This document shows, piece by piece, positions 12,251 through 24,088 of a stretch of 64,000 nucleotides of DNA (positions within the stretch are counted from its first letter, which is position 1; every line of letters starts with the position of its first letter). Under the pieces are notes generated by a model. The model worked only from the letters and a program-made list of their open reading frames with translations, was not told where the DNA came from and ran no database searches. Source of the DNA: Actinostola sp. cb2023 (Eukaryota; Cnidaria; Anthozoa; Actiniaria; Actinostolidae); contig JAUJYZ010001091.1 in assembly GCA_033675265.1 (NCBI GenBank), positions 96,001 through 160,000 of the forward strand, read 5' to 3'. Both the position numbers and the translations under genes were made by a program.

Positions 12251-13612
12251 TATGACCTTACAGTTTTGCTTACCTACACAACACTTTACTCTGTATAACT
12301 GAGCTAACTGCTAAAACATGGCAGACAAAAACATTGTTTTACGTCCTTTGATGAAGCTCCTTAACATTACAGTTTACATAATTGAAAAGCATCTGTTTAG
12401 CATTTCCTCTTGGACATCCAGGAACACTAATCTGAGTAACGACCATAGGACCGTTTTTCAGTGAACTGAAAAGTTAGACCTTTGTCAAAATAAAACTAGA
12501 CCTTGTAAGCAATGTACACTCGTGTCCTGTAAGTTGGAATTGAGCTAGTGTACAACATGAAATCTCGAAGCTTTGCATGGATGTACCCTGAAGAATTGGG
12601 ATCCCTGTGGGAGTGTGGATTTCGAAATTTGACTGGAGTAGTTCAGACGAAAGAATTGAGTCATCTAGGTGGGATTCTGTGACTGCTATGACATCGTAGT
12701 TTGCTGTGTAGCCTTCGGAGTTTGTATTTGTGAGTTGGATTTTCTACAAAGCCTCCCTTCCATACCTTGTTCTTCGAATACTTGCTACAAATAAAGATTG
12801 ATAGTTATTTGAAGGTTGAGTCGTATTTAGTGGGTTTCGGCAAATGGCATGCTGAATATAAAATATTGATTGTGTTCAACAGTCTCGAAGTGTTTGGGCA
12901 AGCTTCGTTGCATGCTTTCAACTGACTTCTGGATTTGTTATCCAGGTTTGTAATGCTTTTCTTTAAAATGCTTCAGATTAATTAAGTTAAAGTTTGTAAA
13001 ACTGATAAAGGTTTTAATTTCAAAGCTTCCATCATGTGTCTCTATAAATGTTTCAGTTCACGAGTATCTTAGGCAGGTTGACTTTTAATTTCATCGAGCG
13101 AAGCCCATCGCTACGTACATGAACGTACGTATCCCGGGGAGGTGGTGGAGGGAGGGGTATTGTACTATCATATATATAAGCTACACGGGTATGTGCCGCC
13201 CGATAGGGTATGGTTTTCGAGCTTCTCAGGTCTGGGGTATATATTTTGCCCATTTGTACTGGGATAGGGTATGTTTTGTTTTACAGCCATAACGAGCCAC
13301 AACGGCTTAGTTACCAGAAAAATTCAGGAAATTTTCCCGCATTTTTTAGATTCCTTTTGACACCACAGATGACCACAACTAATATGATACCTTCCCTAAG
13401 TACATGAAGGTTAAACTAAGGCGACAAAGTGATTGATTATTTATTGAATGTGATATATACCAACAATGACTCTAAAGCCATTTTTATTCGGCCATAAAAA
13501 CATAATAAAAGGAAAATTGTAAATTTAGGACGTATTATTACAATGTACACATAATAATAATAATAACTTTATTACCGTGTCATATGTACAAGGATCGACA
13601 TATTGATATACT
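12251..13612. other. No recognisable gene
   Basis: Short frames only. The stretch at about 13120-13290 (a G-rich run, then gtatgtgccgcccgataggg) resembles a dispersed low-complexity repeat; a similar G-rich fragment lies near 52508. Otherwise I see nothing. Confidence 0.4.
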
Positions 13613-13990
13613 CAGCCGGTAGAGATGCAGCTTGGCAGCTATACTGACATGATTGTTTGTAGGCTGATTTATCAGTATGAACTGGTTCCCAGCTCAGTAG
13701 AGATGCAGTTTGGTGTTATATGATTGTTTATAGGCTGATTTATCAGTATAAACTGATTCCCAGCACAGTAGAAATGTAGTTTGGTGTTACATGATTGTTA
13801 TGGGCTGATTTATCAGTATAAACTGATTCCCAGCTCAGTAGAGATGCAGTTTGGTGTTACATGATTGTTATGGGCTGATTTATCAGTATAAACTGATTCC
13901 CAGCTCAGTAGAGATGCAGTTTGGTGTTACATGATTGTTATGGGCTGATTTATCAGTATAAACTGATTCCCAGCTCAGTAGAGATGCATT
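13613..13990. repeat. 70-bp minisatellite, about five units
   Basis: Units beginning agctcagtagagatgcagtt recur every 70 bp. The last three are almost identical and the first is the most diverged and slightly longer. Confidence 0.9.
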
Positions 13991-14815
13991 TTATTCTAAT
14001 ATGATGTTAGCGCTAAGTTACAGTGCAATCCCTGTGACTGTGTCACGATCAAGGCCGATCGGGAATTGAAATAAAATATTGCGGGAAAGAGTGATCGGAT
14101 GTATGCACAGATCATCAATTATACTTCCCTTCGGAAGGCAAGTTAGATTTTACATGGATTGCCATAGATTTAACATTCATCAGGGATCCTAAGTACCTGG
14201 AGCTTAAAATACAGTAGGTAGTACTAAATGATTCCACGTACTTTTGTTGGATAGGCATCTTTATCTTCGGAGAGAATTTCTGAAAGAACTCCATTAGCTT
14301 GCATTCGATAATCGCAACATTTTGGCGGGAAAGATGGCGACGATTCTGTATTATAATTATTAAGATCGCCGAACGAGTTTGCTACACGGACATGAGGTTG
14401 GGTTTCTGCCTAAGAATCTCAGCCAGAACACAATAGATCAGATCAGACACATGTAAACCTCTTCTTCTTTGGTCGCCTCCATCAAATACTCTATGATCTA
14501 TCTGCGCGCCATTTACATCATGCAAGCGAAATTGCCTTGATTTGCAGAGGAAAACAGAGAGCAAACACAGCTCTTTGGAATATTTTGTTGATATTGCCCA
14601 CAAATTCTGCTGTTCAGTTCCTACCCTGTTTATTGCCGCATCGATCCCACGGCCTCGATCTACACGGCTCAGTAACTTTATTTACAACTTCAAAATCGCG
14701 CTCGCTTGTCAGAACTCATTTGATGAGAGTACACAGAAATGTATTGCTACGGAAAGAAGGCAAACAACTTAATTGGCCTTTGAAAGACAATGTTGACATA
14801 TATAGTAATTCGATC
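13991..14815. other. No recognisable gene
   Basis: Single-copy-looking sequence between the minisatellite and the LTR element. The small open frames on both strands overlap one another and match nothing I know. Confidence 0.35.
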
Positions 14816-14819
14816 ATAG

Positions 14820-15326
14820 TGTAAGACTAGTACTTTTCAGGATATTTCTGGATTGCCAACTCGTTTATTAATCTTTGTACCAGTGTAGCTAATAACAAGC
14901 TTTGCGAAATATCGTACACAAGCTGAGGTAGAGCCAAGCCGACCAGAAAGACTTTCCTTAGTAGGTGTGGTTGTCAGAAGGAATTCCTTACTCGTCCACG
15001 CTCCTAACTTAGGTCTGTACTTTCAAGCACGACCTGAACTACAACCTCAGTCTTGGTTCGCAACTAAAGTACAAGATATCTAGAGAGTGCGCGGAAGATG
15101 TATTATCGACAGTCCTTATATAATAGCGAAACCTAATCTTATCTTCTATTTACATCACGTAACTAGAAAAAGCTAAACCTGTGGTGGTCTAAATGTTTTG
15201 GTTAAACAAGAGGATATGTGTCGCACAGGAAACCACTTGTTGATCTCATGACTAAAATAGTCTAGGTTATTGATTACCTTGCAAAATCATTTAATAATAC
15301 ATTAGCTAAATTTCTGTTGCGTAACA
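14820..15326 (-). repeat. 3' LTR
   Basis: 507-bp direct repeat of 16122-16628. The polypurine tract lies just 5' of it on the minus strand (about 15328-15340). Confidence 0.9.
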
Positions 15327-15437
15327 TACTCCCCTTCTTAAATTAGTGCATCTCCTGATGCACTGCTAGGATAGATGATTATAAGTTCGTTTTGATGGGG
15401 CTGCCGATTAACATGGCAAATAGAAGTACAGTAGAAA

Positions 15438-16067
15438 CTAATTGTAATACGAACTATTAAATTGTCCAAAATTAGTTCTACCAGAAAAATGTCTGCTACG
15501 TTGTTCAAAAGTTTCTAACTGTTCAATTATATTTCTGATCTTTCCTTCGCATCTTCTGATCCGATTCCAAGCGTGTTTTAAGTCGCTTTGCTGTTGATCT
15601 GCGGTCAATTCGACATCCTGAATTTCATCCAACTGTGATTGAATCACTCGTTCTTTTTCACCTACGATGTTTTGAAGTTCCACAAGTTTACTATCTCTTT
15701 TCTGTTCCATTTCCTTGAGCTTTCGTTCATACTTGCTGCTTGCGATGTGAAGGAAGTTTTCCAAATTCAAAATTGTAATTGTCGCAATATTTAGTTTGTT
15801 CAGCAGTAAAGAATTCTGAAGTCCAACTTTTTCGATTAGAGAGTCAACCTTCGTGTCTTCAAAATCACCATCATGATCAGGCAAAAGTGTTTGTAACCTT
15901 TTCTTTCTGTTATATTCTTTAATTCTTTGAGTACTTCTTCTCTGACACGCAGGGGATCTCTTTTTCTTCACTGAAAGTATGTCGATGTCAGCACGTTTTA
16001 AAATCTCCATTTTTGGCAAAAGGCAGATCGTTTGATGTCTCGTCAAGTCCAGTTTTATGCAATCCAA
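15438..16067 (-). CDS. Coiled-coil protein of the non-autonomous LTR element
   Basis: This intact 209-aa frame fills most of the element's interior. The N-terminal third is basic (for example KKKRSPACQRRS at about residues 34-45). Residues about 105-190 are rich in Lys, Glu, Gln and Leu with heptad-like spacing, predicting a long coiled coil. There is no CCHC knuckle, aspartic protease or polymerase motif. Its position between primer-binding site and polypurine tract, sense with the element, suggests a Gag-like packaging protein, but I see no Gag homology. It could also be a captured host sequence. It is preserved in an otherwise minimal element, arguing for a role. Confidence 0.6.
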   Translation of the reverse strand: MDCIKLDLTRHQTICLLPKMEILKRADIDILSVKKKRSPACQRRSTQRIKEYNRKKRLQTLLPDHDGDFEDTKVDSLIEKVGLQNSLLLNKLNIATITILNLENFLHIASSKYERKLKEMEQKRDSKLVELQNIVGEKERVIQSQLDEIQDVELTADQQQSDLKHAWNRIRRCEGKIRNIIEQLETFEQRSRHFSGRTNFGQFNSSYYN

Positions 16068-16121
16068 TTAGATTATCCACCAATGTAAAAACTAGTAAGA
16101 TAATAACCGGGTCTCCACCAA

Positions 16122-16628
16122 TGTAAGACTAGTACTTTTCAGGATCTTTCTGGATTGCCAACTCGTTTATTAATCTTTGTACCAGTGTAGCAAATTACAA
16201 GCTTTGCGAAAGATCGTACACAAGCTGAGGTAGAGCCAAGCCGACCAGAAAGACTTTCCTTAGTAGGTGTGGTTGTCAGAAGGAATTCCTTACTCGTCCA
16301 CGCTCCTAACTTAGGTCTGTACTTTCAAGCACGACCTGAACTACAACCTCAGTCTTGGTTCGCAACTAAAGTACAAGATATTTAGAGAGTGCGCGCAAGA
16401 TGTATTATCGACAGTCCTTATATAATAGCGAAACCTAATCTTATCTTCTATTTACATCACGTAACTAGACAAAGCTAAACCTGTGGTGGTCTAAATGTTT
16501 TGGTTAAACAAGAGGATATGTGTCGCACAGGAAACCACTTGTTAATCTCATGACTAAAATAGTCTAGGTTATTGATTACCTTGCAAAATCATTTAAGAAT
16601 GCATTAGATAATTTTCTGTTGCGTAACA
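16122..16628 (-). repeat. 5' LTR
   Basis: 507-bp direct repeat of 14820-15326. The primer-binding site adjoins it at about 16107-16120. A second partial copy of the LTR end plus primer-binding-site motif (ccaccaatgtaa) lies at about 16078-16098. Confidence 0.9.
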
Positions 16629-16934
16629 ATAGCAACCGTGCTACCCCATTGTGACCATTATAACTTGGCTCTGGCTCCTTATGAATCAAGTATTAATCAT
16701 TATTTTTACATTTTTACGAGTATTTGTATATAGGGTAAGGTTTTTAGGGTCATGGCGGTACATGCACCCCTACACAAAACGCCACCGACCGACCCTACGG
16801 TTACTTGCTGTTCGAATTTGAAACGGACACGCCCATGTAGTTGGGTTACGCACGCACATTTTCCCCCGGGACTGGGACCGCAAGAAGTGTACGTGAGCAA
16901 CGAATGGACGAACTGATCCTGCCGGGGTTTGATG

Positions 16935-17589
16935 AGATGACCTCCTCTTCGCAGCTGCTGGAGCCTCAGTCTGAGTGTCGACTAGATTTGGTCCGATGGG
17001 GTTTTCTCCCGAACGAAGAAGCGTTCACTGAGATGTGGCAATTGTTTCACCAATTGGACCATGTATCGTCGCTCAATGGTGGTCGTACTCTTCCCCACAT
17101 CAATAAAGGCGGCGGTCTTAGACCACGCCTGCCCATTTACGTCGGATCGGGAAAATGATGACGACAACGACGTCTCCAACGCAGAGGAAAAGCGAAATTG
17201 TCGACGTGCGTGTTGTAAAACATTGGGAAACGCTTGGCCGAAGGATGTGTGGATTTTTTCGCGCTTGGAGCGGCCCCACGTTCCTTTAGGAATGTTCATG
17301 ACGCCTGAAGATGGTGAGAGAACGACGACGACGAACCAACAACGTGGCGGGTTTTGGGGGTACCGGAATACGACGAATAGCCAAAGCCAGTCTTAGGCGA
17401 GCGCTTCGCCGTCGACTCACAAAGAAGGCGGTCAAAAGTCTGGCCAAGAAAGCTGTGCCTGCTGCGCTGTCGGGAGATGTCAGTACAAGCATTGGAACAA
17501 GTTGAAACCTCAAGAGAGAGAAAAATATACATACCAGGGAGATGAAGGAAAGAAGTAACCATGGTACGGTAGGAAAAGAAGCTTGAGCT
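16935..17589 (+). pseudogene. Decayed coding fragment with an Arg/Lys-rich tail, copy 1
   Basis: One of three diverged copies (with 25050-25425 and 31745-32445, the last duplicated again at 39994-40694). The readable part has an N-terminal piece (SSSQLLEP, then PNEEAFTEMW), a PHVPLGMF / TPEDGE segment, and a strongly basic stretch with RRALRRRLTKKAVKSLAKKA leading into an Ala-rich run. Frames shift within each copy, so none is intact. Short basic plus Ala-rich hydrophobic proteins occur in Polinton/adenovirus-like elements; that comparison is weak and I do not assign a family. Copies sit at the edge of the duplicated units. Confidence 0.45.
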
Positions 17590-17837
17590 CGGTATTTTTG
17601 GCGAATCGAAGTTATGACAACTCGAGATTCAGAATAGATTACCAGTAAATCCATGTGGCTCGACACTTAAAACAATTCAAATAGCCGAAATAAATAGCGA
17701 GTGTATCACTCGGCAAAAATACCCGGATGTCCCATAATCATTTCCGGTCATACACTACAAAACAAAATGTTTGTTTTCAATAAAGTAGGAATAGTTGTTT
17801 GCTAAATAGAAACAATTATTTTAGTAATGACTTTATT

Positions 17838-17974
17838 GTGATTCCAATAAACCTGGGCATTACTAATTACACCATTACACACTATTAGACACGCACTCTT
17901 TTGTTTTCTTTTGTTCCTTTGCATCTAATAAACACTGACAGCTAATTAGTAGTGCCCAGGTTTATTGGAATCAC
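17838..17974. mobile_element. 137-bp MITE, ends GTGATTCCAATAAACCTGGGCA
   Basis: Terminal inverted repeats of about 30 bp. Unit 3 has the uninterrupted site (gactttattatattg), so this is an insertion. Flanks TTTATT and TCTATT suggest a 6-bp target duplication with one change. Confidence 0.8.
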
Positions 17975-18164
17975 TCTATTATATTGTCCTCAATTAACAT
18001 GGGATAAAGGTGCAAGTGTGCTATTGTTATAAATACCATTGTCTGACGAGTGCCATTTTATATGGTTGCAGTCGCACGTGCTGGTCATGATATAAGTGTT
18101 TTAGTTACACAATTGGCTATATGCACTAACGGCTCACGTGACCGGCCATCCCGATTAACCTCTA

Positions 18165-18363
18165 TTATAGTTATTATAATTATAATTATATTAATAATAA
18201 TAATAATAATTATTATTATTATTATTATTATTGTTATTGAAATGAAAACTGATGGAGAATATACAGAACAAATGTTCGGCAAAAATCAGACGCCTCGAGC
18301 GGGATTCGAACCCACGACACCCCGATTTCATGACAGGTGCTCTACCCACTGAGCTACCGAGGC
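18165..18363 (-). mobile_element. tRNA-derived SINE
   Basis: Minus-strand positions 18363-18292 fold like a tRNA: GCCTCGG acceptor arm, D arm GCTCAGTGGGTAGAGC (A box), T arm GGGTTCGAATCCC (B box). The anticodon loop lacks T33 and its stem has a mismatch, so it is not a working tRNA gene. A body of about 55 bp and an ATT-repeat tail follow, as in SINEs. Orthologous copies lie at 34250-34420 and 42490-42665. Confidence 0.7.
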
Positions 18364-18465
18364 AACTACGTACAGTAGCGTAGAGTTCAAATTAGCTCAA
18401 AGACGCTGATTTTAACCGTTTTCATTTCTATACATATATCATAGACAAGTTCTTATCAGTAATTA

Positions 18466-18551
<86 letters not shown>

Positions 18552-18666
18552 CATTAATTAATTGTTATTGAACAATCCAAGCGATCATTTTAAATTTTGT
18601 AAATAAGGATTTTTATCTATTTTTCTAACTCTTATTTGTAATTTGTTTTGAGGAATAAAGTAATTA

Positions 18667-18737
<71 letters not shown>

Positions 18738-19013
18738 CCCCGTTACTCAAACAGCTATGTCATATAATACAGAAAACTCGGAACTAGAAGTTCTTGGCTG
18801 AGATGCGTGACACTAGCTTTTTAGATAAAACAATGGTTACAAAATTATTTAAAGTGTCAATTGTATTTTTACAGACGTTTCGGGCATAGCCCTTCGTCAC
18901 TTCGGGATTTTTTTATCCACAGGACTGTAATCAATTAAATAAATAACATAAATAAATGATAAGTTTGCAGGGGGTGCAGTGTTTTAAGGAAAAATAAAGC
19001 CAATCAAACAAGA

Positions 19014-21566
19014 CTAGCGAACGGATATACGCCATGTGTCCAGCACGTTGTATGGTTGGGGACTAACAAAGCTATCATCACAATAAAAACGTACTTTAGG
19101 TTTTTTCCAATTACAACCAAAGCCACGATCAAGTACTGTATCCATAGCGATTGGACACAAAACCAAACGGCTAGGCCCACGGTCCTGATATCGACCCCAT
19201 TTGTTGACTTGCACTTTTCCAGAACTATCTTTACCCCATTTAGCACAATTCTGAGCCAGAATTGACGTGTCTTCGGGAAGTCTGTCAAACGAGCCACAAG
19301 CGTCAGGAAAAGTAGTCTTCGCAAATGCATCGTCGGTAAAATACCGCACTACTTGCTGGCCAGCGGTGTTTTTCTTGGTCATGATGCTCACCACTCTATC
19401 CACTGATTTCTTATGACAATAGAAATGAATCTGGTGAAATCCCATCTTGTTGAGGATATCCAACATGGCGGCTCCTCGAGGCACGACGTTCTGGCTAAAA
19501 TTACTGAATGCGGAAATGACTTCATATGTGTCATATTGTGTTTTGATAGGTGCACGTGACGTCTTACTTTGTAGGATTGTTCTTTTGACTATTGTCCAGC
19601 CACCTGAATCATTGTATTGGAATAAATAAGATATTAAGCTTTTAAAACGATGGGAAAAACGAATTCAATTTCGTGATCACCATCAGGAGATTTTTATTTT
19701 ATTTTATTCTCAAACTCATTAATAATTCATTAGCTCAATAACCAATCAGCTCTCACGATTCGAGTCAGGTGGATGTATCTTGATACCGGAGGAAGAACTA
19801 TTCAAGACACTGATCAAGACACTGAAATTATTGTATATTTACCATTATGTTACTTACCTTTAACTTAGTAGACTTACTACCTCTTACTTATCATTAAAAA
19901 AAATACAGTGATAAATCATCAACCAGAGTTGAATCAGTCACCCCTCGCTCATTACGCTCACTACTTATCCATTAGACTACCTGACTGCTTGTTCGATTTT
20001 GAAGCTCTTTTTAACAAACATAATACTTGCGAGGTGACTCATTAGGCTAAGACACAAAAGCAATTATTATGTTCTTTTCTCAGGAGACTCAAGAACAATT
20101 CAGATAATCATTCATTATTAATTCGTTTGAGAAGCAATATCAAAAACTCGTGCTTCGTGTTTCATCAGGGGATTCAAAACACCTCGAAACAATAAAAGCA
20201 CTCGGCCTACGGCCTCGTGCTTTCATTAGTTTCTCGGTGTTTTGAACCCCTGATAAAACACTCGCACTCGTTGTTGATATATTACGTAAAAAACGGATGA
20301 ATAGACCTTCTTACCGATACGGCGGCCATCTTGAAATATGGGATATCAATGGTGCAAGCTAGTAATCATTTGGCCATGAAAAACTACGAAAACCTAAATT
20401 AAAGCACTGAATTTGTACAAAAGTATACAACAATACACAACACAGTCATACAACACTATGGTTAGAGTGAAATAGAAACATAATATATTGACGCGACTCC
20501 ACACTGTACAGTTTTTGGGTCATTTGCACCCTGAGCATCTCATAATGTTCTAGCCAAAACAATAGAATCCAAAATGGCCGCCGTATCAGTAAAAATGTAT
20601 ATTGTGATATTGCGCGAAATGTTGTACAGTGTTTCTGTACCTTCTGCATAATTATTACCTCCATCTGTGTCCATATCGCAGTAACCTTGAATTGGGATCC
20701 CTGTGTTGGGAGGGTCTAACCAATACACGCGCGTCCCCTTAGAATGACTGCTGACCAGTATATCTAGACATGACTTAGCTGGACGTGCTTTCGTACCTTT
20801 CAATGGTTCTATAACAAAAATGTAGAAAAAAATAATAGATCAAGTAACATTGGAAGGCTTTAACAACTATGAACTTTCCACAAAAATATGTATACAAACT
20901 AACTTAGTGATTCAGTGTTATCGTCAGGTGGTATTAGTAGCAGGACCGGTACTTCCATGTATTATTAGTACGGGTATCTACCGTACGGCAGGGTCGGGTT
21001 GTTGAGCCTACCAGCACTAAACATGGTAACAAACGATATTTCAACCATTATCGTTGAAGTGCGACCCTGAAAACTACAATCAATGCTTTCAGACAAACTC
21101 CAGTCTATACGGCCAATCAAAATAGCTTTGCTATAATTGGCTAAAGTCTGGACACGCCCATGTTGTTTGATTGACGTCCAGCTATTTTCAAACCTGACAA
21201 GCTGTTTTGAAGGTCGCATTTCAATAATAATGGTTATAAATAATACTTACTTGGAGTTCTGTTGTCCATGTTTGTCGAGTAAATACTGTTTTGTCTCTCT
21301 TTATAAATCTCTGGTAATGTCCCCTTAGTCTGTGCGTTCAGTTCACATTTCTTTGTTACCATGTGAAAGTTGATGCTCATGCAATTCAAGTGGTTTTGGC
21401 ATTCCAATAAACAAAGGGCATACGTCATCGTTATCAACGTTTTGAACTCTGTACCAATCAGAGCAAAGCCTTCTTCTGGGTTACTTGTGATTGGCTGACA
21501 GTATTGTGGGTAGATTTGTTTGATTTGCCAGGCAACAAAAGCAACAAACAAATGGTATTGTAAACG
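19014..21566 (-). CDS. PAN/apple + fibrinogen-like secreted protein gene, unit 2 (best-preserved copy)
   Basis: Three exons join in frame. The PAN exon is 21566-21251 (316 bp, phase 0 to 1), with a hydrophobic leader, CQPITSNPEEGF, CLLECQNHLNCMSINFH and a KKCEL motif. The second exon is 20808-20659 (150 bp), with AKSCLDI, VYWLDPP and GYCDMDTDGG. The last exon is 19603-19014 (590 bp) and completes GGGWT, the fibrinogen-type signature, then DACGSFDRLP and an ending WRISVR. Donors GTAAGT and GTAATA and acceptors TAG and CAG agree. The encoded part is about 350 aa, probably secreted. The first exon with the initiator Met is not identified; the PAN exon has no in-frame ATG upstream. Likely roles are extracellular recognition or matrix. 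The 3' intron carries two MITEs. Confidence 0.7.
19707..20133. mobile_element. 427-bp inverted-repeat element in the last intron of unit 2
   Basis: Ends TTCTCAAACTCATTAATAAT and its imperfect complement. Absent from the corresponding intron of unit 1 (near 5780). The interior has a tRNA-like segment (actacttatccattagac) similar to that of the element at 24089-24646, so the two are probably one family. Confidence 0.6.
20136..20282. mobile_element. 147-bp palindromic fold-back MITE
   Basis: The two halves are near-complementary over about 65 bp, centred on gcactcggcctacggcctcg. It abuts the preceding element and is missing from unit 1. Confidence 0.75.
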
Positions 21567-22981
21567 CTGAAGCTAAAACAAAATCAGTCATTGGATATTT
21601 AAAGGACAAAATATATACTCAACTTTTCATGGACAAGTCAAGAAATGCATTTAAATTTAATATTGAGAAAATATGTATTATATTAAGAAAGAGACCAGGA
21701 AAAAACCCACCCGACAGAGGATAAGCTTAGCTACACAAATCAGAAAAAGAATATCCGAATCATATTTCAGGGTTCTACAAATCGCAGTTTGATCTCTGAA
21801 AATATCATAACTACAGCTAAAAATGTACAAATATCTTTAACATTTTCCTTCGAAATTAGCGGTTTCGTGCAAATGGACTCGACTCTGTCATTTTGAACTT
21901 ACAAGGCATGAAGGGAGCATAATGTTTTTTTGCAAATGGACTCGACTCAGTCTATCATTTTGATCTTACAAGGTATGCTGGGAGCATAGCTTATGTGCTA
22001 AACCGCTAACCAATATTGTGTGGGGTGAAAGGGGGGGCTGTTTAAAAACTTCATCACTTACTTTCAAATTGCTAAGAATTGTACGTTATTGATTGGAAAT
22101 TTTTTTAAATATAAATCTAAAAATCTAAATTTCTAAAAATATCGCTAGGTTCTGAAAATCCCCCAACAAAATCGTCCGGATGGCTTTGCGTGTTTGTAAA
22201 ATGGCTGAACAATATCGTCTCAGTTATTTCTATAGGTATATACCCATTTCAAAAAACGTTGGCAACGGTCAATCTGAATTGGATGATCTGAAACGTTTGA
22301 AAAGTCTGAAAATTCACCATAACTTCCGCCGGACTCGTTCGAACACCAAGCGTGATTCCATACTTGAGGTCGAATGAATGAATTTCGCAGTTTCCAATAA
22401 TTTGTCTTCATCTCAGATCATCCATTTCAGATCGCCTGTTGTCAACGTTTTTTGAAATAGATGTATAAGATGAGGAGGGATCGGAATCAGTTTCACGTTG
22501 AATTTCACGAGGAAAGAAAAAAACGATATCGCACGAACTCGCTTCTTGAATACCATAGCGTTCTCTCTTCTTTTTTTAAACGTTTGGTATGATTAAATTC
22601 ATATGAAATACAAGCTGATGACTCAAAGTTGCATTGATGGAAACAAAGTTGTTGGACCATTTTGAGTCGCTATATCGCGCGTCGCAAAGAAAGCCAGAAG
22701 TGGAATGAACCATGCATTGTCTAACTAAAAATCGCAAAAAAAAGGAGCCGGAATGGATCATTATTTGTCTGGAATTTGCACTCATAATGTATTGTATAAT
22801 TAAGCATTAATTGGCTGAAACAAACGTTACACTGAAGAAGTTTCGAAGAAAAATCGAAACGTATGTAGTTTGTAAAGCCACGGAAACAAAACAAAAATGT
22901 TTTCTGGTTATTTCTCTTGTTGAGACCGCGAAAGACTTGCTTAGCTTCATATTCTTTGTAATATTTATTTAACTTTACATC

Positions 22982-23291
22982 TTTCACGCACTACAAAGAT
23001 CAAATAGCAATGACTAGTTTCGTTCCTGTGTGAACCTTTTCAGTCAAATCGCTGATACATCAGGGCCGTACAAGTACGTATAGAACAGCAACAAATCAAT
23101 ACAAATAGTACAGCAGTCAGTACTTTTTTGTATATTTTTCGCCCTACTAGGGGGGAGGGGCAACTGACCCCCCTCTGCCCCTGTGTTGTGTACGGCCCTG
23201 CTGTATCAGCGATTGGAAGAGGTTCATACAGGTACAGGAACGAAATTAAAATGAACTAGTCATCGCTATTGGATCTTTGTAGTGCGTGAAA
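22982..23291. mobile_element. 310-bp fold-back MITE, ends TTTCACGCACTACAAAGATC
   Basis: Inverted arms of about 90 bp, including cgctgatacatcagggccgtac and its complement. Absent from unit 1. Confidence 0.75.
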
Positions 23292-23574
23292 TGTTACAGT
23301 ATAAATTATCAGCCAGCTATGAACAATTATTAGTCAAGCGACGTCCTCAATAAATAAAAGTTTAAAGTCTACTTACTTTGATGGATTTAAACTTCTTCAA
23401 CATGATTTATTGGTGATCATGAACCTTGCATCAAAGTTTTCTTGTTTTATTTTAATTTTTCAGGACATGACATTTCTCAATGCTCTTGACTTGTGTCTGT
23501 GTCTGTGTCTGTGTCTTTGTCAACCTGCCCCATCATCGATGAATATAACAATTTTAAATGCGAAATAATATAAC

Positions 23575-23725
23575 TTTTGCATAAAGCCACTAATAAAATG
23601 CAGATACACACTTAGCCTCACTCTGACTCAATAAAACAATGACATCGTTGGATAGATATTTTGTTTCGTTGAGTCAGAGTGAGGCTAAGCGTGTATCTGC
23701 ATATGACTAGTGGCTTGATGCAAAA
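23575..23725. mobile_element. 151-bp hairpin MITE, ends TTTTGCAT
   Basis: Near-perfect stem (cttagcctcactctgactcaa against its complement). Unit 1 keeps the uninterrupted site near 11330. Confidence 0.8.
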
Positions 23726-23878
23726 TGTATATAAGTTGTTGCAATTAGCAGCACACATTCAATGACATACACCTGTAGTGTAATGTTTAACCTGTTAAAT
23801 AAAATATAATAGTCAATGTGTATGTATGCAAGTGACAACAAAATAGCACAATGGAATTACAGTGTGCCAAGGTCTATT

Positions 23879-24006
23879 AAGCCGCATCTACACGAGCAAA
23901 TTTTCCTTGACAAAGACAACTTGCTCGTGTAGATGACAAAAAATTGTCAATTTTTCCTTGTCAAGGGAAAATTGTCAAGAAAAACTTGTTCGTATAGATG
24001 CGGGTT
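23879..24006. mobile_element. 128-bp MITE, ends AAGCCGCATCTACACGAGCAA
   Basis: Imperfect terminal inverted repeats of about 30 bp with further internal complementarity. Absent from unit 1 near 11645. Confidence 0.75.
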
Positions 24007-24088
24007 TACCGGTTTACACTTACGTTATCGTAAACTATTCTGGACCTTAATTACATTGATTAGTGCACAAAAGAAGCTTTGAAAGAAG

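Larger units (their letters stand above)
14820..16628 (-). mobile_element. Complete short non-autonomous LTR retrotransposon
   Basis: Two 507-bp direct repeats (14820-15326 and 16122-16628) each start TGT and end ACA and enclose 795 bp. ATAG flanks both sides (14816-14819 and 16629-16632), consistent with a 4-bp target duplication. On the minus strand, a primer-binding site TGGTGGAGACCCGG follows the 5' LTR (16122-16628) after one base. A polypurine tract AAGAAGGGGAG precedes the 3' LTR. The only coding region is the 209-codon frame at 15438-16067, with no protease, reverse transcriptase or integrase, so it must be moved in trans. The LTRs differ at only a few sites, implying fairly recent insertion. 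Confidence 0.9.
17590..19013. repeat. 3' flank of unit 2
   Basis: Diverged copy of the flanks at 1-2008 and 3159-5182, closer to units 3/3'. It contains a 137-bp MITE (17838-17974), a tRNA-derived SINE, and long (TTA)n tracts at about 18465-18545 and 18668-18737. Confidence 0.8.

Noticed and set aside
18292..18363. tRNA gene on the minus strand (and copies at 34349-34420, 42594-42665)
   Set aside because: A and B boxes are good, but the anticodon loop lacks T33 and its stem has a mismatch; the ATT tail and repeated context indicate a SINE.
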